This document shows positions 26,876-34,265 of a stretch of DNA of 55,906 nucleotides, piece by piece; position 1 is the first letter of the stretch; the number at the start of each line of letters is the position of its first letter. The stretch lies in NCBI RefSeq assembly GCF_900277125.1, contig NZ_OPYN01000123.1, positions 1 through 55,906 of the forward strand, in the 5' to 3' direction. The translations under genes were made by a program, and so were the position numbers. Below the pieces are notes generated by a model. The model worked only from the letters and a program-made list of their open reading frames with translations, was not told the origin of the DNA and searched no databases. The DNA comes from Pseudomonas inefficax. GTDB taxonomy: Bacteria > Pseudomonadota > Gammaproteobacteria > Pseudomonadales > Pseudomonadaceae.

Positions 26876-28585
26876 ATGCGATCCCTGCGGAAGCGGCCAT
26901 CGTGGGAATTCCCTTTGTGGGAGCGGCCTTGCGTCGCGAAAGGAGCGCGCAGCGCTCCCCGTTTTCTGGGATGGTGCAACTATTGCTGGGGCTGCTGCGC
27001 AGCCCTTTCGCGACGCAAGGCCGCTCCCACAAGGGCCGCATTCACAAGCGCGGCGCCCATAGGGCTTTCGGTCTGGTTGGCGTTCGTGGTCAGCATGGCA
27101 CCCTTTTCTTCTGCCTTTGCCCTGGACCTGACCGAACATGAACAAGCCGGCAAACACCTCTACCGCCTCGGCATCTCCAGCAGCGACGCACAACTGCAAG
27201 CCCGGGTCGGCGCCAGCGACATGACAGTCCCCGCCAACGTGCTGCCCTGCGCCAGCTGCCACGGCAACGATGGCCGCGGCCGAGCCGAAGGTGGTGTGCG
27301 CCCGCCCAGCCTCGACTGGCAACGCCTGACGCAAGGCCAGGGCGAACGCGAGGTCAACGGACGACGCTATCCGGCCTACACCGACAGTAGCCTGGCCCGG
27401 GCCATCCAGCACGGCTTCGATCCGGCAGGCAATCGCCTGGATCCGGCCATGCCGCGCTTCGAGCTGACCCTGGCCGACCAGCGCAATCTCACGGCCTACC
27501 TCAAGCGCCTGGCCGAGGAACGCGATCCCGGGGTAGAAGAGGGCGTGTTGCGCCTGGGCACCTTGCTGCCGGCCTCCGGCCCGTTGGCCGAGGCCGGGCA
27601 GGTGGTGCGTGCGGTGCTGGAAGACGGCCTGACGCAACTCAACCAGCAAGGGGGCATCCACGGGCGACGCCTGGAACTGGTGGTGCTCGACCCAGGTGTC
27701 GACCCGGCCAGCGCCGAACGGGCCCTGCAGCAATTGCTGGAGCAGCAGCGGGTGTTCGCCCTGATCGCGCCATTGGCACCCATGCTCGACCAACGCCTGG
27801 CAACCTTGCTGGCACTCCACAATGTACCGCTGATCGGCAGCACCCCACACAGCGGCGGCAGCCCACAGATTTTCGACCCGTTGCCCGGCTTGCCCGCGCA
27901 ATTGCTGAGCCTGGCCGGCCACGCCCGAGCGGCGCTGGGCGTGAAAGCGGGCGACCTGCGTGTGGTGTATGCCGGCAATGAACAAGCGGCGTTGGCCGAG
28001 CAGGTGCGTGAGCGCCTGCTCCAGCAGGGCTGGGCAACGCCTGCGGCCCAGGCCTTTGCTGGCCAGGCGGTGGACGGGCAGGGCATTGTCTTCCTCGGCC
28101 GTGCCCAGGCCTTTGCCGAACTGGCCTCGGCGTTGCAGGCCGCTGGTCGCCAGCCGTACCTGTTTGGTGCCTCCAGCCAAGTGACCGGCGCCGTGGCGCG
28201 CTTGCCCGAGTTCTGGTCGCAACGGGTGTTCCTGGCTTATCCCTACGTGCCCGAGGACTGGACCGAGCAGGGTTTGGCGACGCTGGCCGGTCTGCAGCAG
28301 CGCCACGGCCTCGACCCTCGCCAGGCGTCGCTGCAGGTCAATACCCTGTGCGCCCTGCGCCTGCTGAGCGAAGCGTTGAAGCAGACTGGCCGTGACACCA
28401 GCCGCGAGCAGCTGATTGCCGCGCTGGAAGGCCTGCATGATGTGTCCACCGGCCTGACCCCGGCCTTGGGCTTCGGCCCCGGTCGCCGCCAGGGCATGGC
28501 CGGTGCCCATGTGGTGGCGGTGGCCCTGCCCGGGCCGCGCTTTACCGCAGTCACCCCGTACCGGCCGCTGCCGGACAGCCCTTGA
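26876..28585 (+). CDS. Cytochrome c fused to a periplasmic substrate-binding domain
   Basis: A 569-codon frame. After the N-terminal region described below comes a class I cytochrome c domain with haem motif CASCH (C125, C128, H129) and a possible distal Met in DPAMPRFEL. Then follows a Leu/Ile/Val-type periplasmic-binding domain (~220-560; LRLGTLLPASGPLAEAGQVV...). The start is odd: MRSLRKR is a good charged n-region, but a BIME of ~120 bases comes next, and only after it the hydrophobic core IGLSVWLAFVVS and AFA cleavage site. Either a ~60-residue n-region is tolerated, or export is damaged. An electron-transfer or ligand-sensing role beside MnxG is inferred. Confidence 0.8.
   Translation: MRSLRKRPSWEFPLWERPCVAKGARSAPRFLGWCNYCWGCCAALSRRKAAPTRAAFTSAAPIGLSVWLAFVVSMAPFSSAFALDLTEHEQAGKHLYRLGISSSDAQLQARVGASDMTVPANVLPCASCHGNDGRGRAEGGVRPPSLDWQRLTQGQGEREVNGRRYPAYTDSSLARAIQHGFDPAGNRLDPAMPRFELTLADQRNLTAYLKRLAEERDPGVEEGVLRLGTLLPASGPLAEAGQVVRAVLEDGLTQLNQQGGIHGRRLELVVLDPGVDPASAERALQQLLEQQRVFALIAPLAPMLDQRLATLLALHNVPLIGSTPHSGGSPQIFDPLPGLPAQLLSLAGHARAALGVKAGDLRVVYAGNEQAALAEQVRERLLQQGWATPAAQAFAGQAVDGQGIVFLGRAQAFAELASALQAAGRQPYLFGASSQVTGAVARLPEFWSQRVFLAYPYVPEDWTEQGLATLAGLQQRHGLDPRQASLQVNTLCALRLLSEALKQTGRDTSREQLIAALEGLHDVSTGLTPALGFGPGRRQGMAGAHVVAVALPGPRFTAVTPYRPLPDSP
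26912..27034. repeat. BIME inside the cytochrome c fusion gene
   Basis: TTTGTGGGAGCGGCCTTGCG faces its inverse copy, both within the open frame and between the charged start and the signal-peptide core of the gene. The frame is kept through both REPs and the linker between them. Confidence 0.9.
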
Positions 28586-28597
28586 GCGGAGGTTGCC

Positions 28598-29239
28598 ATG
28601 CGTGTTTTGTTGTTGTGCCTGTTGCAGGTACTGGCCAAGGCAAGCTGGGCCGATATGCCGGCGGCGCGGGTCAACGGTGTGGAGATCGGGACGATGCGCC
28701 TTGAGCGCTATTTCAGCGAATACCTGGACGCCCAGGGCCGCGCGGTGGCCAGTATCCGCAACCCGAACCTGTACCAGCGCCTGCGCGACCAGGCCCTGGA
28801 GGAACTGATCGACAAAGAGCTGTTGTGGCAGGAGGCCCAGCACCGCGGCATAGCCATCAGCGACGAGCAGGTGTCGGCGCATGTGGGCCAGGTCGAGGCC
28901 GCGCTTGGCAGCCCGGCAATTTTCGAACGGCGGCTGGCGGAAGCGGGTTTCGATAGGGCACAGTACAATGAGTACACCCGGCGTGAGCTGGCCGCGCAGC
29001 AGGTGTATGCCCAGCTCAGTGCGGTCGCCGCGCCCAGCCAGGCCGAAGTGGAGGCATTCTATGATGCCAACCGGGAAACCCTGCAAGGAGCGCAGCAACA
29101 AAGTGACGAGCCTTCGGTCATACGCGAACAGGGCCTGGTCCTGGCCAGGGCCACGCTCATCGGACAGCGGGAGGCGCAGGCGCGCCACTCCGTGCGCCAA
29201 CGTTTGCGTGCGTCCGCTACGGTGGAGATCGCCGACTGA
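28598..29239 (+). CDS. SurA-like periplasmic chaperone lacking a parvulin domain
   Basis: A 213-residue protein with a short signal peptide (LLLCLLQVLAKASWA) and the SurA/PpiC N-terminal chaperone pattern: ARVNGVEIGTMRLERYF, ELIDKELLWQEAQHRGIAISDEQV and AEVEAFYDANRETLQ. No rotamase (parvulin) core is seen: after the YDANRETL segment only ~50 residues remain. It would bind unfolded clients in the periplasm without isomerase activity. Last gene of the mnxG operon, 12 bases after the cytochrome fusion. MnxG is the obvious client, by inference. Confidence 0.75.
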   Translation: MRVLLLCLLQVLAKASWADMPAARVNGVEIGTMRLERYFSEYLDAQGRAVASIRNPNLYQRLRDQALEELIDKELLWQEAQHRGIAISDEQVSAHVGQVEAALGSPAIFERRLAEAGFDRAQYNEYTRRELAAQQVYAQLSAVAAPSQAEVEAFYDANRETLQGAQQQSDEPSVIREQGLVLARATLIGQREAQARHSVRQRLRASATVEIAD

Positions 29240-29254
29240 GGTCCCTGATGGCGT

Positions 29255-29272
29255 TTCCCCAATGATGGGGAA
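29255..29272. promoter_or_regulatory. Palindromic enhancer site 1 of the secretion operon
   Basis: Perfect inverted repeat TTCCCC-AATGAT-GGGGAA. Its centre is 44 bases from an identical-arm site downstream, and it lies ~145 bases above the -24 element. Confidence 0.75.
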
Positions 29273-29298
29273 TAACGATCTGGCAGTGTGCCAGCAGT

Positions 29299-29316
29299 TT
29301 CCCCGCATGTGGGGAA
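29299..29316. promoter_or_regulatory. Palindromic enhancer site 2 of the secretion operon
   Basis: Perfect inverted repeat TTCCCC-GCATGT-GGGGAA. Same arms and same 6-base spacer as site 1, about four helical turns away. A smaller inverted repeat, TGGCAGTGTGCCA (29281-29293), lies between the two sites. Confidence 0.75.
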
Positions 29317-29410
29317 CGGGGCCGGCGTGCCTGCCCGTCGCGTTGCGTATGTTGGACAGTGTCCTCGGAAAATCAATGACTTACAGTGGTGCAGCATGAC
29401 TATTCACGCC

Positions 29411-29426
29411 TGGCACGAAGCCTGCT
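29411..29426 (+). promoter_or_regulatory. Sigma54 promoter of the secretion/Csg operon
   Basis: TGGCACGAAGCCTGCT matches the sigma54 consensus TGGCACG-N4-TTGCW at every fixed position but one. Expected start is near 29437, leaving ~55 bases before the first gene. The two palindromes lie 95-155 bases upstream, where an enhancer-binding protein would act. Confidence 0.8.
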
Positions 29427-29490
29427 CAAGCCTGTACAGGGGCGCACTTCGCAGACCGGGTTACCGGGCAGTTCTTGGGAGTCGACCTTG

Positions 29491-30021
29491 GTGAACAGAG
29501 TATTGGTAGTCGATGACGAACAGACTCTTGCGCAGAACCTGCAAGCGTACCTGCAGGCGCAAGGCCTGGAAGTTCATGTTGCCCACGACGGTGCCAGTGG
29601 TATCGAGCAGGCCGCAAGCCTGGCACCGCAAGTGATCGTGCTGGATTACCGCTTGCCCGACATGGAGGGTTTTCAGGTTCTGGAGACCGTACGCAGGAAC
29701 AGGCAGTGCCACTTCGTGCTGATTACCGCCCACCCCACTGTCGAGGTGCGTGAGCGGGCCGCCGAACTGGGGGTGAGCCATGTCCTGTTCAAGCCGTTCC
29801 CATTGGTGGAACTGGCCCGTGCGGTCTTCGACCTGATGGGCATCGAGCGCCGGCGCAGGGCCACGGACAACCCGGCTGAAGGGTTCGTCGAGCGACGCCA
29901 GAACAGGAACGAATCGTTCCCCCTGCAGTTGTACGATGGAAGCTGGGTTTTGGCCGACCGCCGCCGTAACGGCGCCAAGCCTCCAGGGCCCGACGACGAT
30001 CAACTGCTCACAGGGGAATAG
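29491..30021 (+). CDS. Stand-alone receiver-domain protein with a charged tail
   Basis: A 176-residue response-regulator receiver with no known output domain. Phosphorylation residues are present: DDE (8-10), phospho-Asp D52 in VLDYRLPDMEG, T79 in LITAHP and K101 in FKPF. Residues ~118-176 are Arg-rich and low complexity, with RRQNRNESFPLQLYDGSWVLADRRR, which may be a short interaction motif. The GTG start has GGGAG 9 bases upstream. It is first in the sigma54-driven operon, so it may switch assembly or the ATPase rather than transcription. No kinase gene is adjacent. Confidence 0.8.
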   Translation: MNRVLVVDDEQTLAQNLQAYLQAQGLEVHVAHDGASGIEQAASLAPQVIVLDYRLPDMEGFQVLETVRRNRQCHFVLITAHPTVEVRERAAELGVSHVLFKPFPLVELARAVFDLMGIERRRRATDNPAEGFVERRQNRNESFPLQLYDGSWVLADRRRNGAKPPGPDDDQLLTGE

Positions 30022-30081
30022 CGGCGCCCGCACCCCTGGCCGAGCCAGCCTGCGACGCGCCCCTGAGCGGAGTCGCAGGCC

Positions 30082-31887
30082 ATGCCAGAAGCATTCGATG
30101 GATCACAGGAAGCGTTACCGCCTGCACCGGCCTCTTCGCGGGTAAACCCGCTCCCACAGGGGCACTGCAATCTTGAAGACCTCGGACATCCTGTGGGAGC
30201 GGGTTTACCCGCGAAAGGGCCGGCACAGGTAAAAGCATATTCTGCCTACCCCCGCGACCTCTTGGCCCAGGCCCGCCTGCAAACCAGCGACGAACGCCTG
30301 CTCACTCGCCTGGAACAACTGGCCTGCGACACCCCCGACACCTTCACCCAGCGCCTGGGCCTGACCCTGCATTACCCGGTGCTGGACAGCCACACCCTGC
30401 TGGCCAGCACCCCACGCTTCGACAAGGTCAGCCTGGCGATGTGCCTGAAGCGCGAGTTCGTGCTGATCGAGCAGGGCGGCCAACTGCTGGGCGTGTTCGC
30501 CGACCCCTTCGACCATGCCCGCCTGGCCTGGATCGACGATGTGCTGCAAGGCGCACCGCTTTACCTGGCCCACGCTGCAGACCTGGCCACCTTCCTGGCC
30601 CGCCACGAAGAAAGCTTCCACGCCGTGGACGCTCTTGACCACGATGCCGAAGCCAGCAGCGAAAGCGACCCGCTGCAGCGCCTGTCGCTGGCCAGCATCA
30701 GCGAAGACCAGAGCCGCGTGGTCAAGCTGGTCAACTCCACCTTGTACGACGCCCTGAAGCTGCACGCCAGTGACATCCACCTGGGCATGACCGGCCAGGG
30801 CCTGACCATCAAGTACCGTATCGACGGCGTGCTCAACGGTGCCGGCAAGGCCAGCGGCAGCGCCTTCGCCGACCAGGTGATCTCGCGCATCAAGGTGATG
30901 GCCGAGTTGGACATCGGCGAAAAACGCGTGCCCCAGGACGGCCGTTTCAAGGTTGCCGTGGGCGACCGGCAAATCGACTTCCGGGTATCGATCATGCCCA
31001 GCATCTTCGGCGAAGACGCGGTGCTGCGGGTGCTCGACAAACAGGACCTGTCCGACCGGGTCAGCGGCGTGCAGCTGCAGGCCCTGGGCTTTGCCGAGGA
31101 AACCCTGCGCGCCCTGCGCCGGTTGGCTGCCGAACCCTACGGCATGATCCTGGTCACCGGCCCCACCGGCAGCGGCAAGACCACCACCCTGTACGCCATG
31201 ATCAGCGAGATCAACCACGGCGTGGACAAGATCATCACCATCGAGGACCCGGTCGAATACCAGCTGCCCGGCGTGCTGCAGATCCCGGTCAACGAGAAGA
31301 AGGGCCTGACGTTCGCCCGCGGCCTGCGCTCGATCCTGCGCCACGACCCGGACAAGATCCTGGTCGGTGAAATCCGCGATCCGGACACCGCGCAAATCGC
31401 CGTGCAGTCGGCGCTTACCGGCCACCTGGTGTTCACCACCATCCACGCCAACAACGTGTTCGATGTGATCGGCCGCTTCAGCCAGATGCAGGTCGACCCC
31501 TACAGCTTCGTCTCCGCGCTCAATGCGGTGCTGGCCCAGCGCCTGATCCGCCTGGCCTGCCCGCACTGCGCCACGCCGTGCGAAGTCGACGACGACACCC
31601 TGTACGGCGCGGGCCTGACCCGCGAGGGCGTGGCCGGCTGGAAGTTCGTCCGCGCCCAGGGCTGCGGCCAATGCCGCGGCAGTGGCTACCGTGGCCGCAG
31701 CGCCATCGCCGAACTGCTGCACCTGGACGACGACCTGCGGCAGATGATCGTCGAGCGCCGCCCTCTGTCGCAGATCAAGAACCTCGCCTGCCAGCGCGGC
31801 CTGCGCCTGCTGCGGGCCTCGGCCCTGGACTTGGTCCGTGATGGCCGTACCACTCTCGAGGAGATCAACCGTGTCACATTCATCTGA
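30082..31887 (+). CDS. GspE/PilB-family secretion ATPase with translated REPs
   Basis: A 601-residue traffic ATPase that would power pseudopilus assembly at the inner membrane. After an N-terminal GspE domain (~80-180) come Walker A GPTGSGKT (~360), the Asp box, the His box and Walker B ILVGEIRD (~426), and a tetracysteine zinc motif CPHC...CGQC (~493-530). Residues ~14-50 come from a REP pair ([10 protein letters not shown]...[12 protein letters not shown]). GGAG lies 9 bases before the ATG, so these residues should be translated. The intended GspF/PilC partner is not found nearby. It overlaps the next gene by 17 bases. Confidence 0.88.
   Translation: MPEAFDGSQEALPPAPASSRVNPLPQGHCNLEDLGHPVGAGLPAKGPAQVKAYSAYPRDLLAQARLQTSDERLLTRLEQLACDTPDTFTQRLGLTLHYPVLDSHTLLASTPRFDKVSLAMCLKREFVLIEQGGQLLGVFADPFDHARLAWIDDVLQGAPLYLAHAADLATFLARHEESFHAVDALDHDAEASSESDPLQRLSLASISEDQSRVVKLVNSTLYDALKLHASDIHLGMTGQGLTIKYRIDGVLNGAGKASGSAFADQVISRIKVMAELDIGEKRVPQDGRFKVAVGDRQIDFRVSIMPSIFGEDAVLRVLDKQDLSDRVSGVQLQALGFAEETLRALRRLAAEPYGMILVTGPTGSGKTTTLYAMISEINHGVDKIITIEDPVEYQLPGVLQIPVNEKKGLTFARGLRSILRHDPDKILVGEIRDPDTAQIAVQSALTGHLVFTTIHANNVFDVIGRFSQMQVDPYSFVSALNAVLAQRLIRLACPHCATPCEVDDDTLYGAGLTREGVAGWKFVRAQGCGQCRGSGYRGRSAIAELLHLDDDLRQMIVERRPLSQIKNLACQRGLRLLRASALDLVRDGRTTLEEINRVTFI
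30128..30229. repeat. REP pair within the 5' end of the gspE-like gene
   Basis: An inverted GCGGGTAAACCCGCTCCCACAG unit and a direct GTGGGAGCGGGTTTACCCGCG unit lie within codons ~16-50 of the ATPase gene. The frame is open through both. Confidence 0.9.
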
Positions 31888-32662
31888 TCGTGGCGTTTAC
31901 AGATACAGCGCCGTGCTCGGCGCCGAAGGTGCAGGCCTGGGTAGCTGGCACGCCAATCACCATCAATGGCTGGGCAGCCGCGACTTTACCTGCGATGCCG
32001 CCCAACCGGCCTGGGAGGCCGCCGTCGACGCCCTGGCCACGCTGCTGACCGAGCATGCCGTGCGCGGTGCCCAGTTGCGGGTGCTGCTGTCGGCCCGCTA
32101 CAGCCGCTTCTGCCTGGTGCCCTGGAGTGATGCCATCAGCCACCCGCGCGAGCTGGACGCCTACGCCCGGGCCTGTTTCGAAAACCTCTACGGGCAGCCG
32201 CTGGACGACTGGCGCATCGTGCTGTCGCCCGAGCCGGCCGGTGCCGCGCGCATCGCCACGGCGTTGCCCGAAGCCCTGCTGCAGCGGCTGCAGGCGCTGG
32301 GCCGGGAAAACCACCTGAGCCTGCGCTCGGTGCAGCCGTACCTGATGGCCGCCTACAACCGCTGCTCGGCACAGCTGGAGCAGGGCGACTTCCTGTTCGT
32401 CCTGGCCGAACCGCGCCGCAGCGTGCTGCTGCTGGCTGCCGGCGGGGCCTGGCAGCAAGTGCTGGCGCAAGGCTGCGCCGATAGCGATCAGGCCCTGCAA
32501 GCACTGATCGAGCGCACCTGCGAGCTGTACGGCGAGCACCTGCCACGGGTCTACCTGCATGCCCCGGGCCGGGGCGAGGTGCCGCAACTGGCGGCGGTGC
32601 AACTGTGCCAGCCGGCCAGCGATGCCGACCCGCTGTGCGCCATGTGGCGGGCGGTGGCCTGA
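31871..32662 (+). CDS. PilM/GspL-like cytoplasmic actin-fold protein
   Basis: A 263-residue soluble protein in the place of PilM or the GspL cytoplasmic domain, which links the ATPase to the inner-membrane platform. Similarity is weak. Support is mainly the gene order (ATPase, this, PilN-like, PilO-like, PilP-like, secretin) and patterns such as QLRVLLSARYSRFCLVPWSDAI and FLFVLAEPRRSVLLLAAGG, beta-strand pairs expected in an actin-like fold. The GTG start has GAGGAG about 8 bases upstream and overlaps the gspE end by 17 bases. It has no membrane segment, so it is PilM-like rather than full GspL. Confidence 0.6.
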   Translation: MSHSSDRGVYRYSAVLGAEGAGLGSWHANHHQWLGSRDFTCDAAQPAWEAAVDALATLLTEHAVRGAQLRVLLSARYSRFCLVPWSDAISHPRELDAYARACFENLYGQPLDDWRIVLSPEPAGAARIATALPEALLQRLQALGRENHLSLRSVQPYLMAAYNRCSAQLEQGDFLFVLAEPRRSVLLLAAGGAWQQVLAQGCADSDQALQALIERTCELYGEHLPRVYLHAPGRGEVPQLAAVQLCQPASDADPLCAMWRAVA

Positions 32663-32663
32663 C

Positions 32664-33206
32664 ATGCGCCGCCTCGACCTGGAATTCCAGCCCCGGCGCA
32701 ACAGCCCGTTGGCCTGGTCGCTGCTGGCCGTGGCGAGCGCCATGGTCGCCGGCCTGGTGCTGCTGCAACACAGTTTGCAGGCCGAGCAGGTCGAACGGGA
32801 GACCAGCGTGCATAGCCTGGAGCAGCAACTGGGCCGCCGCCCAGCCACCGTCGCGCCACTGAGCAGCGCCGCCAGCCGCGAACAGGCCGAGCGCCTGGCC
32901 CAGATGCAAAGCGTCTCGCAGCAGCTGCAACGGCCCTGGCAGCAGCTGTTCGCCATGCTCGAAGCGCAGCCCCAGGACAACGTGGCGTTGCTCAGCCTGG
33001 CCCCCGACGCGCGCAAAGGCCAACTGCGCATCACCGCCGAGGCGCGCAACCTGGAAGCGATGCTGCAGTACCACCAACGCCTGGAAGCCAGTGCCGAGCT
33101 CAGCGATGTGTCGCTGCTCAACCACGAGGTACTGGCCACGCAGCCCGAGCGCCCGGTGCGCTTCACCCTCACCGCCACTTGGGAGACCGGCCATGCGCGC
33201 CCATGA
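32664..33206 (+). CDS. PilN-like inner-membrane alignment protein
   Basis: A 180-residue bitopic protein. A charged N-terminus (MRRLDLEFQPRRN) precedes one membrane helix (LAWSLLAVASAMVAGLVLLQ, ~15-35). A coiled coil and a small ferredoxin-like periplasmic domain follow. PilN inserts its cytoplasmic tail into PilM and pairs with PilO in the periplasm. It starts one base after the PilM-like stop and overlaps the next gene by 14 bases. Confidence 0.7.
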   Translation: MRRLDLEFQPRRNSPLAWSLLAVASAMVAGLVLLQHSLQAEQVERETSVHSLEQQLGRRPATVAPLSSAASREQAERLAQMQSVSQQLQRPWQQLFAMLEAQPQDNVALLSLAPDARKGQLRITAEARNLEAMLQYHQRLEASAELSDVSLLNHEVLATQPERPVRFTLTATWETGHARP

Positions 33207-33756
33207 ATCGCTGAACAGCCTGATCCTCCAGGAGCACCTGCGTCGCGTCGGCCCGGTCGGCCTGGCGGCGGTTGCGGTGGGCCTGCTGGCCGTGGGCGTG
33301 CTGTGCGCCGGGGTGTTGCCGCAATGGCAGAACCTGCGCGAGCTGCGCGCCACCGAAGCGGACGCCAGCGTGCAGGTCGAGCGGGTCAGGCGTGGCGAGC
33401 TGAAGATCGCCGTCAAGCCCGGGCAGCAGGCGCTCGACAGCCTGCGCCAGCAACTGCCGGGGCAGCCCCAGGCCAGCGAGCTGATCGAGCGCCTGTATCA
33501 CCTGGCCAGCGCCGAACATATCAGCCTGGCACGTGGCGAATATGCCCTGGGCGTCGACCCCAGAACGCAACTGGCGCGCTACCAGATCGTGCTGCCGGTG
33601 CGTGGCAGCTACCCGCAGATTCGCGGTTTTCTCAAGGGCCTGCTCAAGCAGTTGCCGACCCTGGTGCTGGAAGACCTGGAGCTGCAACGCAAACGCATTG
33701 GCGACAGCGAGCTTAACGCCCGCCTGCGCATGACCCTTTACCTGTCGAGGTCGTGA
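33193..33756 (+). CDS. PilO-like inner-membrane alignment protein
   Basis: A 187-residue bitopic protein with one helix (VGLAAVAVGLLAVGVLCAGVLP, ~18-40), a coiled coil (ELRATEADASVQVERVRRGELK) and a PilO-type C-terminal fold with the typical YQIVLPVRGSYPQIRGFLKGLLKQLPTLVLEDLEL. It should pair with the PilN-like protein. It overlaps the GspC/PilP-like start (TGATGA). Confidence 0.75.
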   Translation: MRAHESLNSLILQEHLRRVGPVGLAAVAVGLLAVGVLCAGVLPQWQNLRELRATEADASVQVERVRRGELKIAVKPGQQALDSLRQQLPGQPQASELIERLYHLASAEHISLARGEYALGVDPRTQLARYQIVLPVRGSYPQIRGFLKGLLKQLPTLVLEDLELQRKRIGDSELNARLRMTLYLSRS

Positions 33757-34265
33757 TGAACACACAACGTGCTGTCATCTGGGTTGGCTTCCTCGGCGTC
33801 AGCGCGGCGCTGGCCTGGGCCCCGGGCCATTGGTTCGGCCAGGAAGACAGTGTTGCCCCCTTCGCGGGTGAACCCGCTCCCACAGGCCCCGTGGGCGCCG
33901 CCGACCCTGTGGGAGCGGGTTCACCCGCGAATAGGCCGGAACAGGCGTCTGGTGATCTCTTCCCAACCCAGCAATGGACCAAACCCCAGGCCCTTGCCAC
34001 CGTCACCGAACAACCCGTGAACGCCGCCCCGGTCGCCCCCTCAGCCCCGACTGCCCCGGCCCTGCCATTCCAGTTCATTGGCCGCATGGGCGAGCGCGAC
34101 GACCTGCAGATCTTCCTGCAGAGCGGCGAAAAACTCTACGTCGTGCGCCAGGGCGACGTGATCGAAGACACCTACCGCCTCGAGCGGGTATCGGCCAGCG
34201 AACTGCACCTTGTCTACCTGCCTTTGCATCAGTCGCAGACTTTGTCTGTAGGGAGCGCACCATGA
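33756..34265 (+). CDS. GspC/PilP-like inner-membrane protein with a translated REP linker
   Basis: A 169-residue protein with an N-terminal membrane helix (AVIWVGFLGVSAALAWAPG), a proline-rich linker and a C-terminal homology region (FQFIGRMGERDDLQIFLQSGEKLYVVRQGDVIEDTYRLERVSAS) like PilP and GspC, which contact the secretin N0 domain. Residues ~35-60 (FAGEPAPTGPVGAADPVGAGSPANRP) are REP-derived and sit in the flexible linker, where extra length is probably harmless. It overlaps the secretin start by 4 bases. Confidence 0.72.
   Translation: MNTQRAVIWVGFLGVSAALAWAPGHWFGQEDSVAPFAGEPAPTGPVGAADPVGAGSPANRPEQASGDLFPTQQWTKPQALATVTEQPVNAAPVAPSAPTAPALPFQFIGRMGERDDLQIFLQSGEKLYVVRQGDVIEDTYRLERVSASELHLVYLPLHQSQTLSVGSAP
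33859..33937. repeat. REP pair within the gspC/pilP-like gene
   Basis: An inverted TTCGCGGGTGAACCCGCTCC unit and a direct GTGGGAGCGGGTTCACCCGCG unit lie inside the linker-coding region, in frame. Confidence 0.9.

Noticed and set aside
26438..29308. A 956-codon minus-strand frame opposite the SCO, cytochrome and SurA-like genes
   Set aside because: The haem motif, CxxxCP motifs and signal peptides are all on the plus strand.
29491..30021. This receiver protein as MnxR
   Set aside because: MnxR has AAA+ and DNA-binding domains; this protein is a receiver with a short tail only.
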